Part shown: positions 44,709-53,780 of the stretch, piece by piece
Layout: each line of letters starts with the position of its first letter
Numbering within the stretch: position 1 is the stretch's first letter
From: Nocardiopsis sinuspersici
GTDB taxonomy: Bacteria; Actinomycetota; Actinomycetes; Streptosporangiales; Streptosporangiaceae
DNA: 64,000 nucleotides
Reading direction: 5' to 3'
NCBI GenBank assembly: GCA_008638415.1
Contig: VWVT01000008.1
Span: 1-64,000 of the forward strand
The notes under the pieces: model-generated
What the model saw: only the letters and a program-made list of their open reading frames with translations
Told to the model about the DNA's origin: nothing
Database searches by the model: none
Made by a program: the position numbers and the translations under genes

Positions 44709-45701
44709 ATGAGTTATTCCAAGGGGTTAGTGGTCGTAGGCGGTCAACGAGCGTAGGACCGGTTGGCCGGTGCGGTCGTTGTGCCAGATCGCGGCGGTCA
44801 GCGCCAGGATCCGCTGGAGCACCCGGACGATCACCCCGCCCGGGGTGCGCCCGCCATGGCGCTCCAGGTCCAACTGGCCCTTGAAGGTCTGGTTGATGGA
44901 CTCGATGACCTGGCGCAACGGCCGCAGCAGGTGCGCACCGGCCCGCGAGGGCTCGCCCTTGCGGGCCGGACGCAACAGGTGCAGGCCCGCTTCGGCCAGG
45001 GCGCGTTCGAAGTCGCGCCCGTAGTAGTTCTTGTCCGCGATCAGCGTCTGCCCCGGGCGTTGGGCGGCCAGGTGGGGGTCGGCTGCGAGCATGTCCACCA
45101 GGGTGGTGCGCTCGTCGGCCTTGGCGCTGGTCAGGGCGAAGGCGATGGGCAGCCCGCCCGGGGTGCACACCAGGTGCAGGCGCAGCCCCCAGAAGAACCG
45201 GGAGTGGGAGGCGCAGTACCCGTAGGCGGCCCATCCGGCCAGGTCCGAGCGTTTGACGGCCTCCCGGGAGCGGGCGCATTCCACGGGGGTGGAGTCGACC
45301 ACCCACACGTCGTCGGTCCAGGCGCGGGTGTCGGTGGCCAGGTGGCGGATGAGGGTCTGGATCAGCCCGGCGGCCTTGCGCAGGCGCTTGTTGTAGCCGC
45401 TCTGCTGGGGCAGGTAGGGGAACTGCTCGGACAGGTGGGTGCGGGCGTAGCGCAGCCACCGGGCCTCGCTGGTGTGGCCGAGCAGGGCCTGCATCAGGGC
45501 CAGCGTGACCAGGTCGGCGTCGGACAGGCGGGGCCGGAAGCCGATGGCGGGGCGCCAGGGGGCCAGGTCCGGGCGGTGCTTCAGGAGTCGTTGGGTGGTG
45601 TCGTAGAGTGCACGGGCGAGGGAGTTCAGGTCTTGCGTCACAACATGACCATGGGCTCCCTCGCCTCATGCCCAGACCACGCACCCCTTGGAATAACTCA
45701 T
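44709..45701 (-). mobile_element. IS982-family insertion sequence
   Basis: A 993-bp element bounded by perfect 19-bp inverted repeats (ATGAGTTATTCCAAGGGGT at 44709-44727 and its complement at 45683-45701). CTAG lies outside both ends and may be the target duplication or part of the repeat. It contains one intact transposase gene and is inserted exactly at the right edge of the MITE-like element. Confidence 0.85.
44727..45641 (-). CDS. IS982-family transposase
   Basis: The 304-residue DDE transposase shows 'VWVVDSTPVECARS' (first Asp, about residue 115), 'QTLIADKNYYGRDF' (second Asp, about 198) and the Glu in 'RQVIESINQTFKGQLDLERH' (about 245), with the IS982-type ending 'RSLTAYDH'. Length is normal for the family and the frame is intact, so it may be active. 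It starts with GTG at 45641; the TAA stop begins at the inner edge of the terminal repeat. Confidence 0.9.
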   Translation of the reverse strand: MTQDLNSLARALYDTTQRLLKHRPDLAPWRPAIGFRPRLSDADLVTLALMQALLGHTSEARWLRYARTHLSEQFPYLPQQSGYNKRLRKAAGLIQTLIRHLATDTRAWTDDVWVVDSTPVECARSREAVKRSDLAGWAAYGYCASHSRFFWGLRLHLVCTPGGLPIAFALTSAKADERTTLVDMLAADPHLAAQRPGQTLIADKNYYGRDFERALAEAGLHLLRPARKGEPSRAGAHLLRPLRQVIESINQTFKGQLDLERHGGRTPGGVIVRVLQRILALTAAIWHNDRTGQPVLRSLTAYDH

Positions 45702-45841
45702 CTAGGACGCGCGGGCGGCGGTGCGCGGCGCACGCGCGCACCGCCGCCGTGGGTGCCCGAGCGGTACCGGCGGGCCGAGGCGCCCGGGGAGCCCCGGGAG
45801 TCGCCGGGACCGGCCCCGGCCGTGCGCGTACGCTCGTTCCC

Positions 45842-46498
45842 ATGTCCGAACCGCTTGTCTGCGACGCCGTCGAACTGGCCCGGAAGGCCGCCACCGGCGG
45901 GGCCCACCGCGCGGTGCTGGGCCTGGCCGGAGCCCCCGGAGCCGGAAAGTCCACACTCGCCCGCCACCTTGTGGAGGGGGTCGACCGGGAGCTGGGCCCG
46001 GGTACGGCCGGGTACCTGCCCATGGACGGCTTCCACCTGTCCAACGCCCAGCTCGACCGGCTGGGGCGGCGCGACCGCAAGGGCGCCCCGGACACCTTCG
46101 ACGCGCACGGTTACGTGGCGCTGGTGCGCCGCCTGCTGGACGAGACCGACCACCCCGTCTACGTGCCCGACTACGACCGGCGGCTGCACGAGCCCGTCGC
46201 CGCGCGGCACGTGATCGCCCCGCACACGCGCCTGGTGGTGACCGAGGGCAACTACCTGGCCGCCGGCGAGGAGCCCTGGGCACGGTTGCGCGGGCTGCTC
46301 GCGCAGCTGTGGTACGTGGAGGCCGACGACGAGCTGCGTGAGCGCAGGCTGTACCAGCGCCAGTTGTCGGGCGGGGCCACCGACGAGGCCGCCCGCGAGT
46401 GGGTGGAGCGCAGCGACCGCCCCAACGGGGAGCTGGTCAAGCGCTTCCGGGACAACTGCACGCGCGTGGTGCGCCCCGGGAGCCTCGCGGAGGGCTAG
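45842..46498 (+). CDS. P-loop nucleoside/nucleotide kinase family protein
   Basis: The 218-residue protein has a Walker A 'GLAGAPGAGKSTLARHL' (about residue 28) and the layout of uridine kinase/pantothenate kinase-like proteins ('YLPMDGFHLSN', about 58; 'VVTEGNYLA', about 135; lid arginines in 'RLYQRQLSGG', about 168). It phosphorylates a small metabolite, perhaps a nucleoside or sugar; the substrate is unknown. Its TAG stop lies inside the CTAG where the second MITE-like copy begins. Confidence 0.83.
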   Translation: MSEPLVCDAVELARKAATGGAHRAVLGLAGAPGAGKSTLARHLVEGVDRELGPGTAGYLPMDGFHLSNAQLDRLGRRDRKGAPDTFDAHGYVALVRRLLDETDHPVYVPDYDRRLHEPVAARHVIAPHTRLVVTEGNYLAAGEEPWARLRGLLAQLWYVEADDELRERRLYQRQLSGGATDEAAREWVERSDRPNGELVKRFRDNCTRVVRPGSLAEG

Positions 46499-46564
46499 GA
46501 CGTGTGTGGTGGGTGCCGCTGGGGCGTCGCGCAGCGGAGTGGGTATCCGCCGTACACGCCCTGG
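46495..46564. mobile_element. MITE-like element, copy 2 (short form)
   Basis: A 62-bp internally shortened copy bounded by CTAG (46495-46498) and CTGG (46561-46564). Its ends resemble those of copy 1, and about 48 internal bases (GTGCCGCTGGGGCGTCGCGC onward) are nearly identical to the right side of copy 1. It also starts at the stop codon of a gene. Confidence 0.6.
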
Positions 46565-46601
46565 AGGGCGCGGGCCGACGCACCGGCCCGCGCCGGGGCC
46601 C

Positions 46602-47813
46602 TCAGGCGGCGAGCGCGCGGCGGTCCCGGCCGCTCCGGCGGCCGAAGCGGCGGGCCGCGCCACGCGTCAGGAACAGGTTGAGGTCCGCCTGTCCCCCTCC
46701 GCCGCGCAGCCCTCCGTAGGCGGAGGCCACGATGTACTCCTTGTACCAGGCGGCGATCCGCCCGGTCAGGACGAACCGGCGGGGGCTGTCGTCGGCGCGA
46801 ACGAACTGGACGAGTCCGTCGCGGCGCCCCAGGCTGGCACACTGGAACAGGTAGCCCAACGGGGCGGTGCCGGGCTCCCGCCCGGCCAGGCGCGCGGTGA
46901 CCGCGTCCGCCGCGCTCCATCCCATGGGCAGGCCCATGGCGCACGACATCCGCAGCTCCCGGCCGCGCACCCCGGTCGCGTGGGCGGCGTCGCCGACCGC
47001 GTACACGTCGGGGTGGGAGACCGAGCGCTGGGTGGCGTCCACCAGGACGCGGCCGTCGCCGTCCACGGTGAGTCCGGCGTCGGCGGCCAGGGACGGAACG
47101 GCGAACCCGACGTTCCACACCACGAGGTCGGCGGGGACGCGGTCGCCGTCCTCCAGCCTGAGCCCGTCCGCGTCCACGGCGGCCACGGAGGTGTCCTCGC
47201 TCAGTGCCACGCCCAGGCGGTCCAGCGCGCGGCGCACGTGCGCCCTGCCCCGGAGGCCGGTGCCGGGGGCGACCCGGCCGCGGGTGAGGAGTCGGACACG
47301 CAGGCCGGGGTGGCTCTCGGCGAGCTCGGCGGCCACCTCCAGGCCGGTGAGGCCGCCCCCGACCACGGCCACGTGTTGGGGGCGCTCGTCGGCGACGCGC
47401 CGGGCGAGCGCGCGGGCCTGGTCGAGTCCGGCCGCGGTCGCGGCGTACTCGTCGGCTCCCGGTACACCGCCGGATCCGGCGGTGCTGCCCAGGCCGAGGA
47501 CGAGGGTGTCGTAGGAGACGCGGCGGGGCGTGCCGCCCACGCGCACGGTGACGGCCCCGGCACCGGTGTCCAGGTCCTCCACCCGGCCGACGACGAGGCC
47601 GACGCGGCCGTCGAGGGAGTCGGCCAGCGGGTGCACGCCCACGTCCTGTCCGGCGGCGACCTGGTGCAGGCGGACGCGCTCGACGAAGTCGGCGGTGGCG
47701 TTGACGAGCGTGACACGGGCGTCGAGCCGGTCACGGCGGACGTTGTCGGCGGCGCGCCGGGCCGCGGCCAGTCCCGCGTACCCCGCGCCGAGGACGACGA
47801 TGTCGTGTGTCAT
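46602..47813 (-). CDS. NDH-2-like FAD-dependent NAD(P)H oxidoreductase
   Basis: The 403-residue flavoprotein has an FAD fold 'IVVLGAGYAGLAAARRAADN' (about residue 4), an NAD(P) fold 'VAVVGGGLTGLEVAAELAES' (about 160) and 'HPDVYAVGDAAHA' (about 288). It resembles actinobacterial type II NADH dehydrogenase-like proteins, which pass electrons to quinone, but has no clear C-terminal membrane-anchoring helix. The ATG at 47813 follows GGGGAGC. The substrate side is not defined by neighbours. Confidence 0.83.
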   Translation of the reverse strand: MTHDIVVLGAGYAGLAAARRAADNVRRDRLDARVTLVNATADFVERVRLHQVAAGQDVGVHPLADSLDGRVGLVVGRVEDLDTGAGAVTVRVGGTPRRVSYDTLVLGLGSTAGSGGVPGADEYAATAAGLDQARALARRVADERPQHVAVVGGGLTGLEVAAELAESHPGLRVRLLTRGRVAPGTGLRGRAHVRRALDRLGVALSEDTSVAAVDADGLRLEDGDRVPADLVVWNVGFAVPSLAADAGLTVDGDGRVLVDATQRSVSHPDVYAVGDAAHATGVRGRELRMSCAMGLPMGWSAADAVTARLAGREPGTAPLGYLFQCASLGRRDGLVQFVRADDSPRRFVLTGRIAAWYKEYIVASAYGGLRGGGGQADLNLFLTRGAARRFGRRSGRDRRALAA

Positions 47814-47906
47814 CGGGAGCTCCCCATCATGTCGTGAACCGTCACGGCACATGACGGGGGAGGCACCCGGGAACGTGACATGTCCGCATGGCTCCCGGCC
47901 CCGGAG

Positions 47907-48845
47907 TCACACGATCCGGTGGGGGAGCTCCCGGCCCGCCGTGAAGGCCTCGACGACGGCCGCCCACTCCCGCCTGCGGCGCTCCTGGCACTCGCGGGTC
48001 CTGGCGGCGAAACGGGAGCTGAGCACCAGGTTGTCCAGACGGGGGTAGGGGTTGCGCTCGCCGACCAGGTCCAGGCCCGCGCCCCGGATGCGTCCCTCCC
48101 GAAGGGCGTCCGTCAGGGCGTCGGAGTCGAGGACCTCGTCGGGTGAGATGCTGGCCAGGACCGCCGAGGGCTTCATCAGGGACAGCTCCCGTGCGCCCAG
48201 CAGGTTCCGGGAGTCGGCGTTGAGCGGCAGGGTGAGGAAGACGGCGTCGGACACCGACAGGAGCTTGGTCATCTCCACCGGGGTCGAGCCCTCCACCCGG
48301 CGCGGACCGCGGTTGACGTGCAGCACCTCCATGCCCAGGCCGCGCACCATGCTCGCCACCCCCGAGCCGATGTGCCCCATGCCGACGATCCCTGCGACCT
48401 TGCCGGAGAGCTCCATGCTCTCCTGGCCCGCGCACAGCATGTCGCCGCCGCGGACGCGCTCGTTGATCGACACGACGTTCTTGGCGACCGCCATCATCAG
48501 GGCGACGGCGTGCTCGGCCACCGCGGCGCCGGTGTACCCGGCGACGTTGCACACGGCGACGCCGCGCTCGCGGCAGTGGTCCAGGTCCACGTACTCCACG
48601 GCCGTGGTGGTGGCGACGACCAGCTCCAGCTCGGGCAGCAGGCGCAGGTTCTCCGCGCCCAGGTCCATGTAGGTGGTGACCAGGACCTGCGTGTCCGGGC
48701 GGCGCCGGAACTCCTCGGCCGGATCCAGCCTCCCGCTGGAGTCCTGCACCCAGTGCGCCTCCACGCTGTCGGACAGGGGGTCCAGGACGTCCGTGGGAAT
48801 GGGCTGTCGGTCGTTGAGCACGAGGCAGCGCTTGGGCCGGGTCAA
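47907..48845 (-). CDS. D-2-hydroxyacid dehydrogenase
   Basis: The 312-residue protein is an NAD-binding D-isomer-specific 2-hydroxyacid dehydrogenase: 'NVAGYTGAAVAEHAVALMMA' (about residue 100), the dinucleotide fold 'VAGIVGMGHIGSGVASMVRG' (about 148), and 'RIRGAGLDLVGERNPYP' (about 260). The usual Arg and catalytic-pair regions are present, although the canonical final His segment is altered ('LVLSSRFAARTRE'). It starts with TTG at 48845, supported by GGAGGAACGG. It follows the aldolase-like gene by 72 nt; the two probably act in one short pathway. Confidence 0.8.
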   Translation of the reverse strand: MTRPKRCLVLNDRQPIPTDVLDPLSDSVEAHWVQDSSGRLDPAEEFRRRPDTQVLVTTYMDLGAENLRLLPELELVVATTTAVEYVDLDHCRERGVAVCNVAGYTGAAVAEHAVALMMAVAKNVVSINERVRGGDMLCAGQESMELSGKVAGIVGMGHIGSGVASMVRGLGMEVLHVNRGPRRVEGSTPVEMTKLLSVSDAVFLTLPLNADSRNLLGARELSLMKPSAVLASISPDEVLDSDALTDALREGRIRGAGLDLVGERNPYPRLDNLVLSSRFAARTRECQERRRREWAAVVEAFTAGRELPHRIV

Positions 48846-48917
48846 ACCGTTCCTCCAGGGTGGCGGGGCGGGTGCGGACGGGTGCCGGTTCCGCGGCCGG
48901 TCACGCCGACCGGGCGG

Positions 48918-49889
48918 TCAGGCCCTCCGCAGGATCTCACCGACGTCCTTGTAGCGCTTCCAGGACAGGCTCCGCAGGAACTCCTCGGAGCCCTCGCCGT
49001 GGGCCTCCCACACGTCGGGGGCCCACTCCTGTTCCAGGTTGCGCCGGCCGGTCAGCGGATACAGGTGCTGGAAGGGGGGCGGCGGGGGCATCTCCGCCGC
49101 CAGGCGCTCGGCCAGGGAGGCCAGCCGGGGGCGGTCCACCTCGCCGACCAGGGCCAGGGCCTCGGCCAGGTCGGTGTTGCCGCCGCCGAGTCCGTAACCG
49201 TTGAGGGAGCCGTCGACGAGGTCGAAGCCCGCCTCCAGCGCGATCCGGGAGTTGGCGACCGCGTGGCCTAGGTTGTCGTGGGCGTGGAAGCCCGCCGTGC
49301 CGGACCAGGCCGCCCGCACCCCGGCGAACAGTTCGGTGGCCGCCTCGGGCAGCAGCGCACCGCGCGAGTCGGCCAGGTAGAGCCATTCGGCCACACCCGA
49401 GCGGTCGACCCGCTCGACCGCCGCGACCAGTTCCTCGGGTTCGTAGGCCGTGATGCTGATGAGGTTGAGCGAGCAGGTCACCCCACTGGCGCACACCGCC
49501 TCCGCGGCGGCGAGCACGTGGTCCACCCGCTCCACGAAGCAGGTCAGCCGCACCACGTCGAGCACCTCCGCACGCGGCCGCAGCAGGTCGGTGACCTCCT
49601 GGGGGCCCCTGCCGTTCACGCCGAGCATGGCGACCACGCGGGCCTGTCCCGTGTCCTCGCCGATCTGCCGCAGCAGGTCGGGCGCGCACTGGAGCGTGGC
49701 CTCGAGCGCGGGGTCGTCGCTGATGTAGCCGACCTCCACGTAGGGCACGCCCACCTCGCCCAGGACCTTGGCGTGCTCGCGCACGGTGGCGTCGCTGAAC
49801 CGCCAGGCGTTGAGGTAGCCGCCGTCGCGCAGGGTGACGTCGAGGATCTGTGGTCTCCGGAGTCCGGTGGCGGTACGTCGAGCGGGCAA
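48918..49889 (-). CDS. DRE-TIM-type aldolase/lyase (HMGL-like)
   Basis: The 323-residue protein has the DRE-TIM metallolyase signature 'LDVTLRDGGYLNAWRF' (about residue 16), 'GVPYVEVGYIS' (about 46) and the metal-binding 'GFHAHDNLGHAVAN' (about 200), with 'DGSLNGYGLGGGNTDLAEA' (about 228). This is the arrangement of 4-hydroxy-2-oxovalerate aldolase (DmpG/MhpE-like) and related acyl-CoA lyases. No acetaldehyde dehydrogenase partner is adjacent; a 2-hydroxyacid dehydrogenase follows instead. It starts with TTG at 49889 after AGGAGGCACCC. The true substrate is unknown. Confidence 0.8.
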   Translation of the reverse strand: MPARRTATGLRRPQILDVTLRDGGYLNAWRFSDATVREHAKVLGEVGVPYVEVGYISDDPALEATLQCAPDLLRQIGEDTGQARVVAMLGVNGRGPQEVTDLLRPRAEVLDVVRLTCFVERVDHVLAAAEAVCASGVTCSLNLISITAYEPEELVAAVERVDRSGVAEWLYLADSRGALLPEAATELFAGVRAAWSGTAGFHAHDNLGHAVANSRIALEAGFDLVDGSLNGYGLGGGNTDLAEALALVGEVDRPRLASLAERLAAEMPPPPPFQHLYPLTGRRNLEQEWAPDVWEAHGEGSEEFLRSLSWKRYKDVGEILRRA

Positions 49890-50322
49890 GGGTGCCTCCT
49901 GACAAGCGCCGAGGATTCGCCTTCAGTAATGTGGCCACTACACATAGTCGCCAAACATCCAACCTTAGCGGGAACCGACCCCTTACCCGCCGATTTCGGC
50001 GTGCGCGGCCCTTGTGTCCCCGCCCGCACGGCCTGACGCTTGCGCGGTCGCGCGGGAGAGGTTCCCCTGCCCTGTTCGGAGGGCGACATACGTGCTGTGC
50101 CCGAGAGAATACGAAGCCGTGCCCGGAAGAGTACGGAAGGTCCGTGTCCCCGCGCTCCTCCGTGTCCCCGTGCTCCGTTTGAGGCGCACGCCCCATCGGG
50201 TAGTCGAGGAGCGGAGACCTCCGCCGCCCGACGGCACGGGCGGGCGGGCCGCGCCCTCGGGCCCGCCACCAGGAACGACGGCGGAGGAGGAAAGCGAGGG
50301 CACTCTTCTCGGGGGGCTTGTC
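49890..50322. other. Divergent intergenic region
   Basis: The 430-nt gap must carry the promoters of the aldolase pair (left) and the PPOX gene (right). An AT-richer section at about 49905-49975 contains the 8-bp palindrome GTGGCCAC. No gene is evident. Confidence 0.4.
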
Positions 50323-50907
50323 ATGGCCAGAAGAACGAGCGGTGGCGGTGCGGCGGGCAGGAGGCGGGAGGACCCCGCCACGGGTCCGGTCGCACCGCCG
50401 CCACCGCAGCAGCGGGGAGCGCCCGACGAGTACGCGGGGACCGACCGCCTCGCCGACGAGCAGGAGCTCCTGGAGGGGGCCGACCTCGTCGAGGGCGACG
50501 AGGGGGCCAGCTTCACCGTCCTGGAACGGCAGACCTGCTTCAACCTGCTGAACACGCGCGACATCGGGCGCGTGGCCTTCACGATCGAGGGGGACGCCGC
50601 CCCCACGGTCCTGCCGGTGAACTACGCCCTGGTCGACGGGGGCATCGTGTTCCGCTCCACCCTGGCGGGGGCCATCATGCGCCACGCGCGCGGATACGCC
50701 GCCTTCCAGGTCGACAGCCTGGACGAGGAGAGCCGCGAGGGGTGGAGCGTGCTCGCCAGCGGGCCCTGCCAGTGGATCCGCGACGCCGGCGAGCTGGCCC
50801 GCGTCCCCCAGGGCCGTCTTCCCCGCCCCTGGGCCGAGGGCGAGCGCGACCAGGTCCTGAAGATCACCCCGGGCAGGCTGAGCGGGAGGCGGATCAGCAG
50901 GCGCTGA
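50323..50907 (+). CDS. Pyridoxamine 5'-phosphate oxidase-family flavin-binding protein
   Basis: The 194-residue protein has a disordered, charged N-terminal stretch (about residues 1-60) and a split-barrel FMN/F420-binding domain: 'LNTRDIGRVAFTIEGDAAPT', 'VLPVNYALVDGGIVFRS', 'YAAFQVDSLDEESREGWSV'. Such small actinobacterial proteins bind flavin, F420 or heme; several are stress-related. The ATG at 50323 has a G-rich run upstream; the in-frame extension before it looks non-coding. Confidence 0.8.
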   Translation: MARRTSGGGAAGRRREDPATGPVAPPPPQQRGAPDEYAGTDRLADEQELLEGADLVEGDEGASFTVLERQTCFNLLNTRDIGRVAFTIEGDAAPTVLPVNYALVDGGIVFRSTLAGAIMRHARGYAAFQVDSLDEESREGWSVLASGPCQWIRDAGELARVPQGRLPRPWAEGERDQVLKITPGRLSGRRISRR

Positions 50908-50913
50908 GGACCG

Positions 50914-50949
50914 GGGCGGCCCGGCCACCACCGACGGCCCGGGCCGCCC
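50914..50949 (+). terminator. Hairpin after the PPOX gene
   Basis: An 11-bp perfect stem (50914-50924 with 50939-50949) around a 14-nt loop starts 7 nt after the stop codon. Confidence 0.6.
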
Positions 50950-51163
50950 GCTCGCGGCGCCCTCCCGGGCCGACGCCCCTCCGGCCCGCCCGGCAGCGCC
51001 GTCCCCCCGCACCCCCGGCCGACCCCACGGCCCCCTTCCGTCCGGGCGTCCGTCCGTCGACGGACGTGCCGGGAACACGGAGCGGTGGACACTGAGAGCA
51101 GCGAATCTTCACTTAGGGTGTCCACGCGAGGATCCGCCAGTGCCCAGAGACCGGAAAGGCACC

Positions 51164-51382
51164 ATGTCCATTCCCCACGACGACGATGACGACGTACACC
51201 TGCGCGCGATCGAGGCGCACCTCGCCGCGGAGGACCCGGACTCCGCCCGGCGGCTGGAGTGCTACGCGGCGCGGGTCGGCGGCCCGCACCCCTGTGCGGG
51301 CTCTCCGCCCAACGTCGCGCTGCTGCTGGTCTGGACGGGCATGATCGTCATCGCCCTCCTGTTCCTCCTCGCCTCCCGGTGA
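51164..51382 (+). CDS. Small DUF3040-like membrane protein
   Basis: The 72-residue protein has an acidic start, the segment '[19 protein letters not shown]' typical of DUF3040 proteins, two cysteines, and one C-terminal transmembrane helix ('[20 protein letters not shown]'). The ATG at 51164 follows GGAAAGGC. It precedes ctaD by 76 nt on the same strand and may share its transcript. Confidence 0.7.
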   Translation: MSIPHDDDDDVHLRAIEAHLAAEDPDSARRLECYAARVGGPHPCAGSPPNVALLLVWTGMIVIALLFLLASR

Positions 51383-51458
51383 CCCCCGCCCCACGGTCTG
51401 GCCGCCGGGGCCGGCCCGCCACGCCCACACCGCCCACGCGCAGACGAACGGAGATCCG

Positions 51459-53123
51459 ATGACCCGGACGCGAGAGGAAGCCGTGTCCGAGATCGCCGCG
51501 GACGACCCCGCGGCCGAACACGCGGAGGCCAGGGGCGGGGTCGTCACCCGCTGGCTCTCCTCGACCGACCACAAGATCGTCGGCTACCTCTACATCATCA
51601 CCTCCTTCGGCTTCTTCCTCTCCGGCGGGATCATGGCGATGCTCATCCGCGCCGAGCTGCTCTGGCCGGGGATGCAGATCGTCAACACCGAGGACTACAA
51701 CGCCCTGTTCACCATGCACGGCACCGTGATGATGCTGCTGTTCGCGACACCGCTGTTCGTCGGCTTCGGCAACGTGGTCGTGCCGCTGCAGATCGGCGCG
51801 CCGGACGTGGCCTTCCCCCGACTGAACATGCTCGGCTACTGGCTGTTCCTGTTCGGCGGCCTGGTGGTGATGGGCGGGTTCCTGACCAACAACGGCGCGG
51901 CCAGCTTCGGCTGGTTCGCCTACATCCCGTTGTCGAGCGACGTGTACTCACCCGGACTGGGCGGCAACCTGTGGGTGATGGGGCTGATCGTGTCGGGCCT
52001 GGGCACGATCCTGGCCTCGGTCAACTTCATCACCACGATCACCATGATGCGCGCTCCGGGCATGACCATGTTCCGGATGCCGATCTTCACCTGGAACATC
52101 CTGCTCACCTCGGTGCTGGTGCTGCTGGCCTTCCCGGTGCTCACCGCCGCCCTGATCGCCCTGGGCGCCGACCGGATGGTGGGCACGCACGTCTACGACG
52201 CCGAGCACGGCGGGGCGATCCTGTGGCAGCACCTGTTCTGGTTCTTCGGCCACCCCGAGGTCTACATCGTGGCGCTGCCGTTCTTCGGCATCATCACCGA
52301 GGTGATCCCGGTCTTCTCACGCAAGGCGCTGTTCGGCTACAAGGGCATGGTGGCGGCGACGATCGCCATCACCGGCCTGTCCATGACGGTGTGGGCCCAC
52401 CACATGTTCGCCACCGGCGCGGTGCTGCTGCCGTTCTTCTCCTTCCTGAGCTTCCTCATCGCGGTGCCCACCGGCATCAAGTTCTTCAACTGGATCGGCA
52501 CGATGTGGCGGGGCCAGATCACCTTCGAGACGCCGATGCTGTTCGCGATCGGGTTCCTGGTGACCTTCCTCTTCGGCGGACTCACCGGGGTCCTCCTGGC
52601 CTCACCGCCGCTGGACTTCCACGTCACCGACTCCTACTTCGTCGTCGGGCACTTCCACTACGTGCTGTTCGGCACGGTGGTGTTCGCGATGTTCTCGGGC
52701 TTCTACTACTGGTGGCCCAAGTTCACCGGGCGCTTCCTCAGCGAGACCCTCGGCAAGTGGCACTTCTGGACCCTGTTCTTCAGCTTCCACGCGACCTTCG
52801 GCATCCAGCACCACCTGGGGGCGCAGGGGATGCCGCGCCGCTACGCCGACTACCTGCCCACCGACGGGTTCACCTGGATGAACATGCTGTCCAGCATCGG
52901 CTCGTTCGTCCTGGGGGCCTCGACCCTGCTGTTCCTCTGGAACGTGTGGTACTCCGCCCAGCACGCGGACCCGGTGGAACGCGACGACCCCTGGGGCTAC
53001 GGCAACTCCCTGGAGTGGGCGACCTCCTGCCCGCCGCCCCGGCACAACTTCGTCTCGCTGCCGCGCATCCGCAGCGACCGCCCGGCCTTCGACCTGTACC
53101 ACCCCCGCGAACGGGGGGCATAG
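51459..53123 (+). CDS. ctaD: Cytochrome c oxidase subunit I
   Basis: The 554-residue protein is a full-length heme-copper oxidase subunit I with twelve transmembrane helices. Ligands are visible: low-spin heme His in '[12 protein letters not shown]' (about residue 85), CuB His and the cross-linked His-Tyr in '[16 protein letters not shown]' (about 260), CuB His-His in '[10 protein letters not shown]' (about 310), and the heme a3/heme a histidines in '[19 protein letters not shown]' (about 395). It reduces oxygen to water and pumps protons. The ATG at 51459 follows CGGAGAT. Other subunit genes are not in the window, as usual for actinobacterial duplicate ctaD genes. Confidence 0.95.
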   Translation: MTRTREEAVSEIAADDPAAEHAEARGGVVTRWLSSTDHKIVGYLYIITSFGFFLSGGIMAMLIRAELLWPGMQIVNTEDYNALFTMHGTVMMLLFATPLFVGFGNVVVPLQIGAPDVAFPRLNMLGYWLFLFGGLVVMGGFLTNNGAASFGWFAYIPLSSDVYSPGLGGNLWVMGLIVSGLGTILASVNFITTITMMRAPGMTMFRMPIFTWNILLTSVLVLLAFPVLTAALIALGADRMVGTHVYDAEHGGAILWQHLFWFFGHPEVYIVALPFFGIITEVIPVFSRKALFGYKGMVAATIAITGLSMTVWAHHMFATGAVLLPFFSFLSFLIAVPTGIKFFNWIGTMWRGQITFETPMLFAIGFLVTFLFGGLTGVLLASPPLDFHVTDSYFVVGHFHYVLFGTVVFAMFSGFYYWWPKFTGRFLSETLGKWHFWTLFFSFHATFGIQHHLGAQGMPRRYADYLPTDGFTWMNMLSSIGSFVLGASTLLFLWNVWYSAQHADPVERDDPWGYGNSLEWATSCPPPRHNFVSLPRIRSDRPAFDLYHPRERGA

Positions 53124-53142
53124 GGTCGGCCGCGGCCTCCGG

Positions 53143-53158
53143 CGCCCCTGGCGGGGCG
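53143..53158. terminator. Hairpin between ctaD and ArsR gene
   Basis: CGCCCC and GGGGCG form a 6-bp stem with a TGGC loop between two convergent genes. Confidence 0.45.
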
Positions 53159-53707
53159 TCAGTCGGCGGGACGGTGCAGGAGGAACATCCCGGCGTAGCG
53201 GGGCTGGTCCGAACGCTGGTCGTCGGTGGCCACGTACTCGTCCAGGACGGCGAGGACGCGCCGGTACAGCTCCTGTACGTCCTCGTCGGACAGGTGCAGG
53301 ACGAAGCGCGCGAAGGTGCGCACCGACTCCGGCCCGGCCTCGCTCAGCTCCTGTTGGAAGGCCTCCACGGGGGCGGCCGAGCCGGTGTCGGTGTCCGCGA
53401 GGGGCCCGTCCAGCCACCAGGTCTCGCCGGTGGAGCGGTAGGGCTTCTCCAGGGCGCCGCTGGCGCCGGTGCGCACGGGGGCGGGCGCGAGCAGGCCGGC
53501 GTCCACGAGCTGGCGCACGTGGTACAGGACCGTGCCCGGCGTGGTGTCCAGCCGGTCGGCGAGCTCCTTGTTGGTCAGCTCCCGGGACAGGCAGAGCCGC
53601 AGGATGCGCACCCGCGCCGGGTGGGCGAGGGCCTTGGCCTCCCGGACCGTGGCCGGACGTCGTGTGCGGGCACGGGGGGCGGCCCCGCTCTGCTTCGGTT
53701 CACCCAT
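53159..53707 (-). CDS. ArsR-type winged-helix regulator of the MFS gene
   Basis: The 182-residue protein has an ArsR-like winged helix ('ALAHPARVRILRLCLSRELT' and 'DRLDTTPGTVLYHVRQLVDA', about residues 25-75) and a C-terminal extension seen in regulators of drug exporters. The metal-binding cysteines of true ArsR are absent. It is divergent from the MFS transporter gene with an inverted repeat between them and probably represses that gene. It starts at the ATG 53707 within a short leader. Confidence 0.83.
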   Translation of the reverse strand: MGEPKQSGAAPRARTRRPATVREAKALAHPARVRILRLCLSRELTNKELADRLDTTPGTVLYHVRQLVDAGLLAPAPVRTGASGALEKPYRSTGETWWLDGPLADTDTGSAAPVEAFQQELSEAGPESVRTFARFVLHLSDEDVQELYRRVLAVLDEYVATDDQRSDQPRYAGMFLLHRPAD

Positions 53708-53739
53708 GGCCAGAGCGTAACAACGATCGCGGTTCCAAA

Positions 53740-53759
53740 ATCGATTGAGAATTGTCGAT
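53740..53759. promoter_or_regulatory. Inverted repeat between ArsR and MFS genes
   Basis: ATCGA and TCGAT are 10 nt apart in an AT-rich stretch of the 73-nt divergent intergenic region. It is a candidate operator for the ArsR-type protein. Confidence 0.45.
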
Positions 53760-53780
53760 CGATCTGTCACTCTCGACCAC

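Noticed and set aside
44488..46095. 535-codon minus-strand frame across the IS982 element
   Set aside because: It overlaps the genuine transposase in another frame and runs through both the inverted repeats and the MITE.
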